DNA of 33,540 bases from Larix sibirica. Its lineage: Eukaryota > Streptophyta > Pinopsida > Pinales > Pinaceae. Positions 1 through 9,009 of the stretch are shown one piece after another. The stretch is taken from assembly GCA_004151065.3 (NCBI GenBank), contig NWUY0300005178.1:86390-119929 (forward strand). The letters are read 5' to 3'. Below the pieces are notes generated by a model. That model was not told the DNA's origin. It worked only from the letters and a program-made list of their open reading frames with translations, and searched no databases. The position numbers and the translations under genes are program-made. Each line of letters starts with the position of its first letter. Position 1 is the first letter of the stretch.

Positions 1-222
1 AAAAAAATTATGTTTCAACTTTGAAGTCAAGATGAATCTGTGAAAATGGATCTTAGTCTCAGTCAGTATGTACTATTGAATACTGGACACGCCATTAATG
101 CAATGTCTTGTTGGTTTAGAACATTCCAATTTGGGAGGTGGAGCGTCTAAGTTAATCCATTACCCTGATTGGTGCATTAATTTTGTTCCATCTCCTTGGT
201 TGTTAGCAACCGACTTGCAGTG

Positions 223-442
223 TGTCTTTTGTGACTGATCCTCATACTCTTCCATTTGGAAGTTTATAGAAAGTGCCACTTCTCCTAATGCCACAAGTGT
301 TTTGTAACCCCAAAGTGACATCGACTTGTAGGATGGTAACTCTAACCTTTCCTCGTCTTCTAAAAATAGGTAGGAAAATTGTTATGTAATTATTAAGAAT
401 TTGTTGCNTGTCTTTTGTGACTGATCCTCATACTCTTCCATT
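223..442. repeat. 34-bp direct repeat flanking a one-base gap
   Basis: Bases 223-256 are repeated exactly at 409-442, immediately after the single N at 408. Sequence diverges right after the shared 34 bases. The position of the repeat directly against an unresolved base suggests a contig end that was joined without merging its overlap. Confidence 0.75.
408..408. other. Single unresolved base, likely scaffold join
   Basis: An N stands between unrelated upstream sequence and a 34-base copy of 223-256. The only other N in the window (15440) is also followed directly by a copy of upstream sequence. Confidence 0.7.
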
Positions 443-479
443 GCTCTCCTCTAGCCGTTCATATTTTGAAACCTATATC

Positions 480-650
480 TAACAAATGAAGGGGTTATCA
501 AGCTTTGATAATCCAATCTAATACGTCTCCACCTTTGACAAAATCACTTTGTTTTTTAGAAAATATTGTCACTGGGATTTGTTTAATGTGGTTAGTTTGG
601 AGATAATTTAATAATTGTATTGTATAAGGATATTACCATAATATACTTTT
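480..650 (-). pseudogene. LINE ORF2 RT relic
   Basis: Read on the minus strand, shifting frames once or twice, this stretch gives ISLYNTIIKLS followed by KKQSDFVKGGDVLDWII. These match the RT block of plant L1-type LINEs, which usually reads roughly 'SLCNxxYKxxSKVxAxRLK ... QSGFVxGRxIxDxI'. Several stops and a frameshift break it and no catalytic Asp box is seen. The nucleotide sequence around 600-640 resembles 3200-3235, which lies in the other RT relic, so the two derive from related elements. Identification as RT is fairly safe; the subfamily is not resolved. Confidence 0.65.
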
Positions 651-1277
651 CAGTTTTAAGTGCTTATTTCTCTTCGGCATCAAAGTGATGGAGGTGGCAG
701 TTAGGGCATTGAGGACATTCTTGTTTTATTTTGTTAACAAGTATGGATATCATTGTTTTGATATATAAAAGGCTATGGCGTAATCGAACAATTGGATAGT
801 ACACAATTTCTAAGAATGAATTGCTACTTGCAAATCTTTCTTCCTCCCATCAAGGAGTTGGGAGGAGTTAATCCACCATTTTTCCTTACCACTATATTTT
901 CTTATAAATTCTTGAGTACTATAATAAATTCTTATAAACTGCTTGCCTAGTAAAGTACAAAAACAATATATAATTACCACCTTTGAGGAGTTATCCCCTT
1001 TAACAAGAGATATTCCAAAGTTGATTGAGTCCTCAAGAAGATTCATGCTTCTAAATTTCTTTTTATATTTGTTCCCGACTTGATTTCCTTCCTCATGTGA
1101 GAGGAGGGGATGAATGATTTCCTTTCTTCAAAGCTTCAACAAAACAAAGAGACTTTGATTTCTCGTTCAAATGAGGTACTAAGGTGATATCAAATTGCAT
1201 TGGTATTTTAGCTATGAGATCTTCCCCTACTATCCCTTCTTATGATTTTGCATCCTCCTCTTCCCCCTCTACTTCCT
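651..1277. other. Intergenic or eroded LINE DNA
   Basis: A minus-strand open frame of 78 codons (810-1046) lies between an ORF1 relic and an RT relic of the same orientation, where an endonuclease region would be expected. I see no endonuclease motif in it, and the spacing is too short for a whole domain. Probably a deleted part of the same old element. Confidence 0.35.
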
Positions 1278-2080
1278 CTAAATATTCCATTGATCCATGT
1301 TCTTATGCCTCTTCTTCCTTTGCTTCTTCCTTTTCTGTCTTGTTGGAACGCCATTCTCTAGGTTCACTTGGGAATTTGAAGGACCATTCCCTCCTTCATA
1401 TAGAAATGTGCTAGATGTGTTATCTTCTTTCTCTTCCTCTTTGTTTTCCTTCTCAGCTTCTTCTAAATTTTCCAACTCTTGAAATTTATTATCACTCTTT
1501 TTGGGTAGTTCCTCCCAAGGAGTCTTTTAGTGTTGTGCTTCCTTGCACTGTGAACTTTTGTTCTTGCTCTTAAACTGCGTGAATTTGGTTTATTGTTGAG
1601 AAGGTGGGGTTTGTTCTACTTGAGACTTTGGGAAAATTTAGCAAAATGCACGCATATATGACATAAGTTCCATTTGAAAGGAAGTTTTTCGTAATCAATG
1701 ATTTGAAAGTGATTCCATCCCTCCAAATTGATTTGCAATGCTTTTGGTAGGCCCTTCTCCAGGTTCACTTCCACACATGTTCACTCACAAGAGAATAGAT
1801 TTATGTTTGGTTTTTCTCTACCAATACATTATCCTGACTTTTCCCAATATCTTTGAAAGAATTTTCATCCCATAAAATTAAGGGTAAATGGGGCAACTTG
1901 ACCCATACATGGGCTTCAATAATCTCATCCCCTCAGTTAAAATCAAGAGACCAAGGTGATAAATACCTTCACCTGGATCCCATGAAGTATGATCTATATT
2001 GAAAAGTCAAATCGTGGGCTTCCTTATTCAGAAAAAGAAATACAAAATGGCCTCTTTCTAATGCAAAATTTGAAACCTAA
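1278..2080 (-). pseudogene. LINE ORF1 (gag-like) relic, DUF4283 type
   Basis: On the minus strand the remains of a plant LINE ORF1 can be followed across frameshifts. At about 1975-2075 is a GHFVFLFL segment ending in SYFMGS; at about 1864-1908 WVKLPHLPLILWDE; at about 1741-1774 VEVNLEKGLPK, followed by DYEKLPF and a decayed zinc knuckle. The knuckle still shows C and H positions but has lost others: the first Cys reads Trp and the last reads Ser. Downstream, 1278-1475 encodes an acidic run (KENKEEEKED) and a basic run (RQKRKKQRKKRHKN), a plausible ORF1 tail. In the family, ORF1 binds LINE RNA. Frameshifts and stops make this copy dead. Confidence is high for the family, low for exact ends. 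Confidence 0.7.
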
Positions 2081-2595
2081 CTTTGTATCTTAGGTGCCCA
2101 ATGTTTTGCTACAACTCTAGGGCTAGGTTAGATACATGTGAACTTCCCAATTAGAGCTCTCTCCAACGGAATGATAGATTTTCTCCTTGGTTCCTAGGGT
2201 GAAATATCTAGCTATATGGGACAATCTACAATTCCTTGGACAACCTCCAATGTTGATGTTGGGTTCTTGCAACCGACTTTAGGGAATTAACAAGGGGATT
2301 GAACGCCTCTATTTATGAATGTACTTCATCTCCCATTACTGGATAATCAATATGGCTCCATTATGAAGCGTAAAATAAATCCCTCATAGACTTCTTGATC
2401 TCTTCATTCCATTGGCTTTGCAAGTAGCAATCACGTAGATGAGTTGTGAATCTTTGGGCAAAGAGAGTAGCATAGCGACGATAAGGGAAACCCCAACCAT
2501 GGATGGAGGCCTCCTCAACACATTGCATTAATAGTGTGGACGATCTTGTTCAATCTAAATTCCTCTATTGTTTTCCATGAATCCTTACCCATTAT
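2081..2595. other. Unassigned stretch between LINE relics
   Basis: No clear gene. On the minus strand around 2390-2510 a readable stretch without stops (including RRYATLFAQRF) occurs, but I do not recognise it. It sits between ORF1 and RT relics of the same orientation and may be part of either. Confidence 0.3.
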
Positions 2596-2665
2596 ATCCC
2601 GATTTATAAGAAATTTAACAAGTATCCATATGGGTTGGGGGCTTTGACCTTAGCCAAGTCTAACA
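2596..2665 (-). pseudogene. LINE RT fragment (PGPDG block)
   Basis: The minus strand encodes KAPNPYGYLLNF, resembling the 'KxPGPDGFxxxFF' block near the start of plant LINE RT domains. The nucleotides are also similar to 3330-3400, which encode the same block of the neighbouring relic, so two separate elements or a local duplication are represented. Stops follow at once. Confidence 0.45.
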
Positions 2666-2705
2666 AACTTGGAATATTTCTTGTTGGGACATTGCTTTGC
2701 ATGCA

Positions 2706-3480
2706 TCATGTTTTAATATTTGGTAACCGATTTTTATCTACACATTGTAAATGAAAGACTAAAGCTAAGCATTGTGTAGGTCTTATGCTCCTCATCTCAT
2801 CTTGCTCTTTGAAGGTATTCATTACTCTATCCAATCCTCGTATGATTATGATGAAAAGGTGTGGTGACATGGGATATTCATATTTTATTCCTTTGCTAGG
2901 TTGGAAAGGATTTGTGGAAGCTCCATTCAGCGATACTGAGAACACTTAAGATGTGCAAATTTAGATCCATTAAATCCATAAAATTATCCCAAATACTTTT
3001 TAACACTTATTTATAAAGTTCTTGTAGTAGGATGTGGACATCTCTAGTTTTATCATCACTCCAATTTTTCCCTACTCTTTTTAGGGAATGAATTGATTCG
3101 TGCACTATGATAATGCGATCTCTACCCTTGACAAAGCCACATTGTGTTTTGGAAAATATTGCTAATAAGATTTGTTTAACCTTGTTGGCTATTACTTTAG
3201 AGATAATTTAATAATTGTATTGCATAAGGCTATTATCACATTCTCATCAGCAATAAGCACCTCTTTATATTTGGTATGGGAGTGTTGAAAGAAGCATTCA
3301 AGGTTATGAAGATTCCTCCATCATTTTCCATGTATCCTCACCCAATATAGCCCAATTAAAAATAAAAATCCCAACGGGGAGCCTTTTGGGCTAGGGACTT
3401 TTTCCATAGCCAATTCTAGCATGACTTGGAATACATTTTCTTTAGAGATAATTTTGTATTAGTCTTAATTTTGATCCTTG
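2706..3480 (-). pseudogene. LINE ORF2 RT relic
   Basis: The RT domain of an old plant LINE, read on the minus strand from right to left. A PSPKG block lies near 3390 and IALCNTIIKLSLK near 3200-3240. It is followed by VIANKVKQILL, then CGFVKGRDRIIIVHESIH at about 3080-3150. Finally VSLNGASTNPFQPSKGI and EYPMSPHLF occur at about 2850-2945, corresponding to the usual 'VxVNGxxxxxFxxxRGxRQGDPLSPxLF'. The expected catalytic FADD box further downstream is not seen, so the copy is truncated there. Multiple stops and frame changes separate the blocks. The sequence is clearly older than the LINEs at 4489 and 8806 and belongs to another subfamily, judged by its different wording of the motifs. Confidence 0.75.
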
Positions 3481-3621
3481 GCAACTAATGATGAGATTTT
3501 TTGGGCATTGAGGTCTGCCCAAGAAATACAGTTCATCTCACTCTCCAGCCCATAAGCAACAATGAGATTTGTTGGTACCTTTCTAGTGCTATTCAAATAT
3601 TCGTAAACAATAGCTTGCTCA

Positions 3622-3707
3622 TGTGTACATACCCTACCCCACTAAAGAATTGAACCTATGACCTTGAAGGAGACGCCACATGATCTTAATCGTTAGACCC
3701 ACTCAAA
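3622..3707 (-). mobile_element. tRNA-like SINE module
   Basis: On the minus strand this 86-bp stretch looks like a tRNA-derived Pol III promoter. A box A-like element (GGTCTAACGATTAAG, 3685-3699) is followed after about 27 bases by a box B-like element (AGGTTCAATTC, 3647-3657). A second, diverged copy of the whole module lies at 31291-31374 on the plus strand, with matching start (TTTGA), boxes, spacing and end (ATGTAYAC). Recurrence in a non-tRNA context argues for a SINE rather than a tRNA gene. No 3' tail or target duplication was identified. Confidence 0.5.
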
Positions 3708-3928
3708 TTGTACAACTAATAATGAGATATATACAAACTTAATTGACTATCAATTATTTATGTCTTGAGATTCAATTAAAATATAGTTACAACATATAAT
3801 AAGTTGTTTCTACCATGTCTCCTTGTTGATTTGTTGATTTTACATGCAAACTAGTTTATAAAATATGTGATTCCTCAATGTAATATGATCACATTTTTTG
3901 TGTGTTTCTATTCCCTTTCCTCAATAAT
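3708..3928. other. AT-rich intergenic DNA
   Basis: Nothing recognised. Confidence 0.5.
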
Positions 3929-4088
3929 CTCTATAGTGATTTCTACCTCTAAATCATTTATTTTTTAAGTTCTCGATCTTCTACTTGTTTTGAAAGATTA
4001 TATTCAATAAGCTCTATAGTGATTTCTACCTCTAAATCATTTATTTTTTAAGTTCTCGATCTTCTACTTGTTTTGAAAGATTGTATTC
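3929..4088. repeat. Tandem duplication, 83-bp period
   Basis: Unit 1 (3929-4011) is repeated at 4012-4088 with one clear substitution (position 4080 region, A versus G) before the copies part. The left edge of the 8-kb duplication (4055) falls inside unit 2, and the copy after the N at 15440 carries the unit-2 variant. Confidence 0.85.
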
Positions 4089-4475
4089 TTTTTCGGTGAG
4101 CTTTTTGTAAGCCCGACTTGGATAAGAGATTGACTTCACTTTATATGATGATGATATTTATCCTTTCCTAAAATCAATAAAATGTATCCACAAAATTTTA
4201 AAAAAAAAAACATACTAAAAATTCTTCAAATGGAACAAATACGTTACTTTAAGCTTTAATCTTATGGTTCGAGTTTTCTCAATTAGAACTAATCCATATT
4301 GAAATATGCTTGCCACTTAATCTCTTTGGATATTTCATCTTGCAAAAGTTCTGAGCACGGCTTAAAGTAGAACCATGGAATATTTCTTTTGGGAAGTAAA
4401 AGTAACATGTTTAAAAGGCATTTTATTTTATTTTAGAGGAGCATAAATTAGTACGGTAGTAAAAAGAATAATTTC
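4089..4475. other. AT-rich intergenic DNA
   Basis: No gene seen. It includes an A-run near 4199-4210 that could be an old retroposon tail, but no matching element was identified. It forms the left flank of the LINE insertion at 4489. Confidence 0.5.
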
Positions 4476-4488
4476 AAGTGTATGGTGG
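4476..4488. repeat. Target-site duplication, left copy
   Basis: AAGTGTATGGTGG here is repeated at 7151-7163, directly after the poly(A) tail of the LINE between them. Thirteen bases match exactly; the first two A's of the right copy could equally belong to the tail. Confidence 0.8.
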
Positions 4489-5560
4489 GCATTGCCCAAG
4501 AGGGTTTACATTCGATTAAGTAAAAAAAAGTTGACGCTTTTATTTTGAAGATGGATTTTGTTAAGTTGTATGATAGGTTAGATTGGACTTATTTATGGTT
4601 TATTTTTTTTGCAAATGGGGTTGTTAGTGGAGATTATTGGCTGGATTATGTCTTGTGTGTCTTCTGTGAGTTATGTTGTTCTTGTCAATGGATCGCCATC
4701 AACGCAGTTTAGTGGGAATAGGGGACTTAGGTAGGGGTGCCTTTTGTCGCCTTATCTTTTTATCCTGGACATTGAAGGTTTGAATCTGTTGATTAATAAA
4801 GCAAGGAGAGGGGGTCACATTACATGTATTAAAGTGACAAATGCTCTTTCTATTACTCACCTTCTATTTGTTGATGATGTACTTTTATTTGGAAGGGGTA
4901 ATATTTCAGAATGGGTTCATTTTAAAGGCATCATCAATACCTTTTGTGTAGCTCCTGGCATGGAGATCAGTCTCAGCAAATCTTCTTTTCTTTATCAGTT
5001 TCATGATACATGTTCGAAGGACCAGATTAGTCAAATTTTACCTTATCAGATGAAGGAAATTGGGAATGGTTTCAGATATTTAGGTTATTTCTTGAAGCCT
5101 AACGGATACTCCCCAACCAATTGGCATTGGCTCATTAAGAAAGTTCACAGGAGGCTAAATACTTGGGCTTTTAAACTGTTATCTTTAGGAGGATGGCTCA
5201 CCTTACTTTGCTATGTGCTACAGAGTATACCAGTCTTTTGGTTCTCTTTTTTTTTTGGTACCTTAATTGGTGATTAATGATCTGCGAAGGATTTTCTCTC
5301 AATTTCTTTGGGTCGGAAATGGAGGTTCGTTCAAGTTTCATCTTGTTTCTTGGGATTCTCTTACTCGGCCTAAGCTTTTAAATGGTTGGGGCATAAAAGA
5401 TTGATGAGCTTTCAATCTCTCTATGTGTGTTAAGTCTTTGTGGCGTAGCCTATTCGATGTGGGCTTATGGGGTAAGGTGGTAAGAGCTAAGTATCTCGGT
5501 AGATTAGCTCCTGTATTTTGGTTGTGAAATGGTAAAAAAGAACCACATGGTTCTTACCTT
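4489..5560 (+). pseudogene. LINE ORF2 RT domain, broken
   Basis: The reading begins GIAQEGLHSIK, then a stop, then LKMDFVKLYDRLDW containing the first catalytic Asp (motif A, KMDF). A frameshift follows, then VLVNGSPS and GLR, an amber stop at 4732-4734 where the family has Gln (RQGxPLSP motif), and an open stretch 4744-5277. That stretch holds LSPYLFIL, HLLFVDDVLLFG with the catalytic Asp pair, GMEISLSKS and FRYLGYFLKP. A T-run near 5250-5262 shifts the frame just before 'RRIFSQFLW'. All three catalytic Asp residues survive, but the frame is broken at least four times. A continuous frame from 4744 would start at TTG, so that is not a real start. Confidence 0.85.
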
Positions 5561-5572
5561 TGGAGGAGCTTA

Positions 5573-6300
5573 TTGACATCTTTTCCGATCATAAATCAAG
5601 CCATTGGTTGGGCTATTGGTAGGGGTACCCAAGTTTATGTGGGCATTGATCCAATTGCAGGTCTTGGATATGAGTATATACTTTCTATTGAGCTCATCTT
5701 AGCACTCCACAGACACAATATTTATGTTTTGAAGCAGGCCTCCTCTTCACGAGGGGGAGGTTTTACTCACTGGTATTTTGCGTCGGACATTATGTTGGAT
5801 CCTCCTCTTCACAAAGAATAGGAGAAGTATGTTAATTTTCTTTTGCAGGCTGGTATTACTTTGTCTCACGAGGAAGATATTTTACTATGGAGTTTCAATA
5901 AGTCAATAGGCATGGTCACTGCTAGCCTTGCATATTCTTGTGTGAAGGAGTTGGGTGTTGGGGATGCTCCAAAATGGTGGTTTAAAAGAATCTAGTCGTT
6001 CAATTGTCCACTGAAAATACGATGTTTCATGTGGTTACTGCTCCATAATAAAATTCTCACTTTGCAAAACCTTACTAAACGTGGATTTATTGGACTCAGA
6101 TGTTGCTGCATGTGTTACGTTGCTTCGGATGAGGTACATCACCTATTTGCGAACTGTGTTTTCTTTTAGAATCTTTGGAAGAGACTGGAATGTACTTTCA
6201 ATTTCCTTTTCTCTTGGAACGGTGACACTTTTGAAGGGAATCTCAAACTCTGGTTCGACAGCCACCCCGTTGATCTGAAACTTATTTGTTATGCGGTGTG
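5573..6300 (+). pseudogene. LINE ORF2 connection and zf-RVT region, broken
   Basis: After the RT, 5573-5821 encodes a stretch containing GWAIGRGTQVYVGIDPIAG, matching CWSVGRDTQVFMEIDPIAG in the minus-strand element. Around 6000-6165 another frame gives KIRCFMWLLLHNKILT, then CCMCYVASDEVHHLFANC, the zinc-binding C-x2-C ... H-x4-C pattern of the zf-RVT segment. An amber stop (about 5992-5994) replaces a Trp before SFNCPLKIRCF. Several frame changes separate the pieces. Confidence 0.75.
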
Positions 6301-6424
6301 GGAAGTCTGGAAAGCTCGAAATTAGATCATATTTAAGGACTAGAAGGTCTCTGCTCTTAATCTATGTGCACGGATAAATGGTTACTTCTTTGCTGTTAGC
6401 ATGACTCTCAGTCCTAAGTAAGGA

Positions 6425-6910
6425 TTGATCAAATCTTTCTTTGAATTGGACTACAGTTTTCCTTTGGGATATTTTGATGGTGCAGCCCAGGCTGGACTGT
6501 GTGGTGCAGGGATGATTTTAAAACTCTCTCAGGAACACGTGTATCATCTTTATATGAGAGTTGGGAGTGGATCTAATACCAGAGCTGAGCTCATTGCCCT
6601 TTGGGGACTGTTATGGTTTGGTAGGTGCAAGGGCATCCATTCCCTTTCTATATTTGGAGTTTCAAGGTGTGTGGTCAATTGGGAAAGCGGTAAAGATGCT
6701 TTACATTCAGTGGAGTTGAATGGATGGTTGAAGCGAACACACTTTCTCATCTCTTCTTACTCTACCATTTCCTTCCTTCATATCTACATAGAGCATAATC
6801 TGGTTGTGGATCATCTATCTAAGAGATTACTGGGATCCATGGATGGCTCCATATTTATGGAAGAATTCAGAGGTGGATCTTTGTTTAGTACTGCCACCCT
6901 TCTTTTTTGA
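6425..6910 (+). pseudogene. LINE RNase H domain, active-site Asp lost
   Basis: A 161-codon open stretch covers the whole C-terminal RNase H domain of ORF2, the type reported in plant L1 elements as archaeal-like. Visible positions: D18 in GYFDGAAQAGLCGAG, E55 in RAELIALWGL, V79 in IFGVS where the family has GDS, and D129 in VVDHLSK. The third catalytic Asp is therefore replaced by Val while the other acidic residues are kept. The domain would degrade the RNA strand of the RNA-DNA hybrid. The frame enters from upstream (a TTG codon at 6425), so it is not an independent gene. It ends at the natural ORF2 stop (6908-6910). Confidence 0.85.
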
Positions 6911-7103
6911 TGATTGTCCAAGTCTGTGCCACATTGTAAGCGACTAATTTTTCTTGCATGTTCAGTGGACTCTTATGGTTAGTTGTGAGAAGTTTCTTTG
7001 TAAGGATGTTGCGGCAAATATTTAGTAAATTATGACTTTTCAGTTTATTTCAACATCAAAGGCGCTGGCAGCTCGCCCTCCTCGACAGATTGTATATTTT
7101 TAC

Positions 7104-7129
7104 ACAACTTTTTACTTAATAAAAGTTGT
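7104..7129 (+). promoter_or_regulatory. LINE 3'-terminal hairpin
   Basis: ACAACTTTT (7104-7112) and AAAAGTTGT (7121-7129) form a perfect 9-bp stem with an 8-base loop, 14 bases before the A-tail. The matching place in the minus-strand LINE (8828-8853) keeps the same structure. Such 3' hairpins can be the RT recognition site for starting reverse transcription; that role is inferred here. Confidence 0.6.
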
Positions 7130-7150
7130 TTTTTTCCTATGTGAAAAAAA

Positions 7151-7163
7151 AAGTGTATGGTGG
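7151..7163. repeat. Target-site duplication, right copy
   Basis: Exact 13-base match to 4476-4488, placed at the end of the LINE A-tail. See the left copy. Confidence 0.8.
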
Positions 7164-7629
7164 TGATGGGAAACCATACACTAGAGATTTATATGACCAA
7201 ATTCCACATGTCACATTGAAATTTTGGCACATGTTGTTAGCATGGCACAATGTTACTTGTCAATTTTATTGTATATACAATTTTTAAAACTATGTCATCA
7301 ACGTGTTTATAGTATGAATGTAGGTGTTTCATACAAGATATTTAAATTGTGTTATTTTCAGTGACGATAGATATTGAAAAATATTATTAGTGTTAAATTA
7401 TATTAAAATTATAAAAACAAAATTTTTAATAAGAAAGTAAAACTCGTGTTTATATTGAGTGGTAGACAACCTGTTTAACTAAAAAAATGTAGGTGGTAAC
7501 ATGCCGCTAAAGCATAAACAACGGGTGATTATAACTACACATAAAAAACAAATAACAGATAACTTGTTCATGGCACTTAACTTGTGACCTATCGGTGTTC
7601 ACCAACCAATAAGAATAGTCATTACACCT
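7164..7629. other. AT-rich intergenic DNA
   Basis: No gene or repeat recognised. This is the right flank of the LINE insertion and would be contiguous with 4475 before the insertion. Confidence 0.5.
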
Positions 7630-8215
7630 TTCTTCGACATACCCCCAATTATGCTTGCCTTCGCGACCATCTGCGCACCCGTTAAACAAGTCTCGTGAGC
7701 TCATACCCTCTCGATTCATTTCACCTCATCATCATCAAGAACGTCATCTTTCCGTCACGTTGCCTGATCTCCGTCTGCAAACGTCCCGTCTATTGACGCT
7801 GCTTTTAGTGCTCCCGACAAGAAAACTTCACACCAGAAATTTTAATAATTAAAAAGAAGGTGCAAAGATTAAGAAACGATGTCTAGCTTGACGAACCGCG
7901 ATCTTGATCCTTGACCATGGTTTCCTCGAACAGAACCAGGGTCAACAGAACCAGGGTCAAACCGACAGCCCCGGAAATCCAGGCGCCGGAGAAAAATTCA
8001 TCGGGCCGGGAACATACGAATGCCTATGGTGGGACCCCCGGTATACGGTCCGTCTAATAACCGGAATGCCCACTGACGTACGGCCTAGGCCCGCCGCGAA
8101 AATGTTGCCTTTCCTTACCGGCAGTGGTAAATAAAATAAAGTGACTGCGACACTTTGACATGTCTGTACCTGTACATTACTGCGTCTTCTTCTGGTCTCC
8201 ATTAAACACCTCGTT
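7630..8215. other. CpG-rich island
   Basis: This stretch stands out from its AT-rich surroundings by composition: I count about two dozen CpG dinucleotides in 7880-8120 alone. It contains overlapping open frames on both strands (7655-7852 plus, 7904-8134 plus, 7957-8202 minus) as expected from low stop-codon density in GC-rich DNA, none recognised. At 7929-7958 a 15-bp unit is repeated in tandem. It could be a promoter and first exon of a host gene, or part of an unrelated transposon. Repeated at 19016-19601. Confidence 0.5.
7917..8057 (+). CDS. Small ORF of unknown function in CpG-rich island
   Basis: Forty-six codons from an ATG in a strong plant/eukaryotic start context (A at -3, G at +4) to TAA. 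The product begins MVSSNRTRVNRTRVKPTAP; the NRTRV repeat comes from a 15-bp tandem duplication (7929-7958). It is basic, without membrane segment or recognised domain. A longer overlapping frame (7904-8134) lacks an ATG start and reads through the same repeat as QNQGQ. If this is a first exon, a donor-like GTAAAT at about 8126 and an acceptor-like pyrimidine tract ending TATACAG at about 8251 could bound an intron, but the small ORF stops before that donor. Coding status is uncertain. Confidence 0.15.
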   Translation: MVSSNRTRVNRTRVKPTAPEIQAPEKNSSGREHTNAYGGTPGIRSV

Positions 8216-8805
8216 AAGTGTAAATTTTCTTTTTTTATCTTTTTGTATACAGGGTGGGCTTGTATTTGCGGCTTAGAAACTTTTTTGTGTTAGCCACATG
8301 GGTAGAGTGGGGTTGTTGGGTCTTCACATTTTATGTTTTATTCCTTTCTACACAGACCCACTCCTTGAGGTCAACCTTAAAAAGAAGGTTACACGTGAGC
8401 CCACATCAGGGACATTTTAATGTTTATTGAGTCTTTACCAACCTCACAATCGGATTGCTTTGGCTACTGTTGGAGGCATATTTAATTTGCTTTTTTTTTT
8501 TGTTTTTTTAGAGAATTTGAATAAAGTTACCTTAAAGTATAAAGGCTTAGGAGTCATCCAAACCTAGAGCCATCTTCTTTCTAGTACACTACAAAACCCT
8601 AAATATTGGCATTCCATGTTTCCTCGTTTCTTTCCTTTTAAGGCCAAGAGGGTTGCCATTGAACTGGACAACGTGATAATACCAAAAAAACGATTATATT
8701 ATGATTAGTTAGTTAAAATGTTTGAAAAAATCAAAATGACAAAAAAAGCTACTTTGTTCATTCTTTCCAAATCCTAATTTTATATATTTGACAAATATAT
8801 TGCTA
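8216..8805. other. Intergenic DNA with weak gene-like signals
   Basis: A pyrimidine tract followed by TATACAG (about 8227-8251) resembles a 3' splice site. A telo-box-like AAACCCTAAA lies at about 8595-8604, followed at 8616 by an ATG with 30 open codons. None is enough to call a gene. The left flank of the minus-strand LINE's A-tail is at 8805. Confidence 0.35.
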
Positions 8806-8827
8806 TTTTTTTTTTCACACGAAAAAA

Positions 8828-8853
8828 ACAATTTCTATTAAATAAAAAGTTGT
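8828..8853 (-). promoter_or_regulatory. LINE 3'-terminal hairpin
   Basis: On the minus strand ACAACTTTT and AGAAATTGT can pair with one internal mismatch around an 8-base loop, followed by T-run, GTG and the A-tail. The same arrangement, with a perfect stem, ends the plus-strand copy (7104-7129). Confidence 0.55.
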
Positions 8854-9009
8854 ATCCAAGATACCAGAGGCGAGATGCCATTACATAATACATCAGAACG
8901 AACTCAAGAGCTCAAGTACAGTCAACCAAAAAGACTAATCATATGTCAGAAGCTGAGCCACTATACAACATACTAGTCAAAAACAAATAACCCAAACATC
9001 CACCAGCAA

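Larger units (their letters stand above)
1..479. other. Intergenic DNA, no gene seen
   Basis: No open frame with recognisable domains is seen on either strand. The stretch contains one unresolved base (408) and a 34-bp direct repeat described separately. It may be eroded LINE sequence, because the next block on the minus strand is an RT relic, but no motif supports that here. Confidence 0.5.
4489..7150 (+). mobile_element. 5'-truncated L1-type LINE (plus strand)
   Basis: A non-LTR retrotransposon copy starting inside the RT domain and ending in a 9-base A-run (7144-7152). It is bounded by a 13-bp target-site duplication, as expected for target-primed reverse transcription with early termination. 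Order along the strand: RT palm and thumb, connection, zf-RVT-like zinc segment, RNase H, 3' UTR of about 230 bases with a terminal hairpin, A-tail. It belongs to the same family as the minus-strand element at 8806-15290: the proteins align along their whole length and the 3' ends share a hairpin followed by GTG plus A's. Stops and frameshifts make it inactive. Confidence 0.9.

Noticed and set aside
3622-3707. A functional tRNA gene
   Set aside because: Box A and B words are present, but no acceptor stem or anticodon arm folds by eye, and the module recurs in diverged form elsewhere.
7655-8202. Overlapping open frames at 7655-7852, 7904-8134 (plus) and 7957-8202 (minus) as genes
   Set aside because: They overlap on both strands, show no domain, and the longest plus frame has no ATG start. 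Expected from CpG-rich sequence with few stops.
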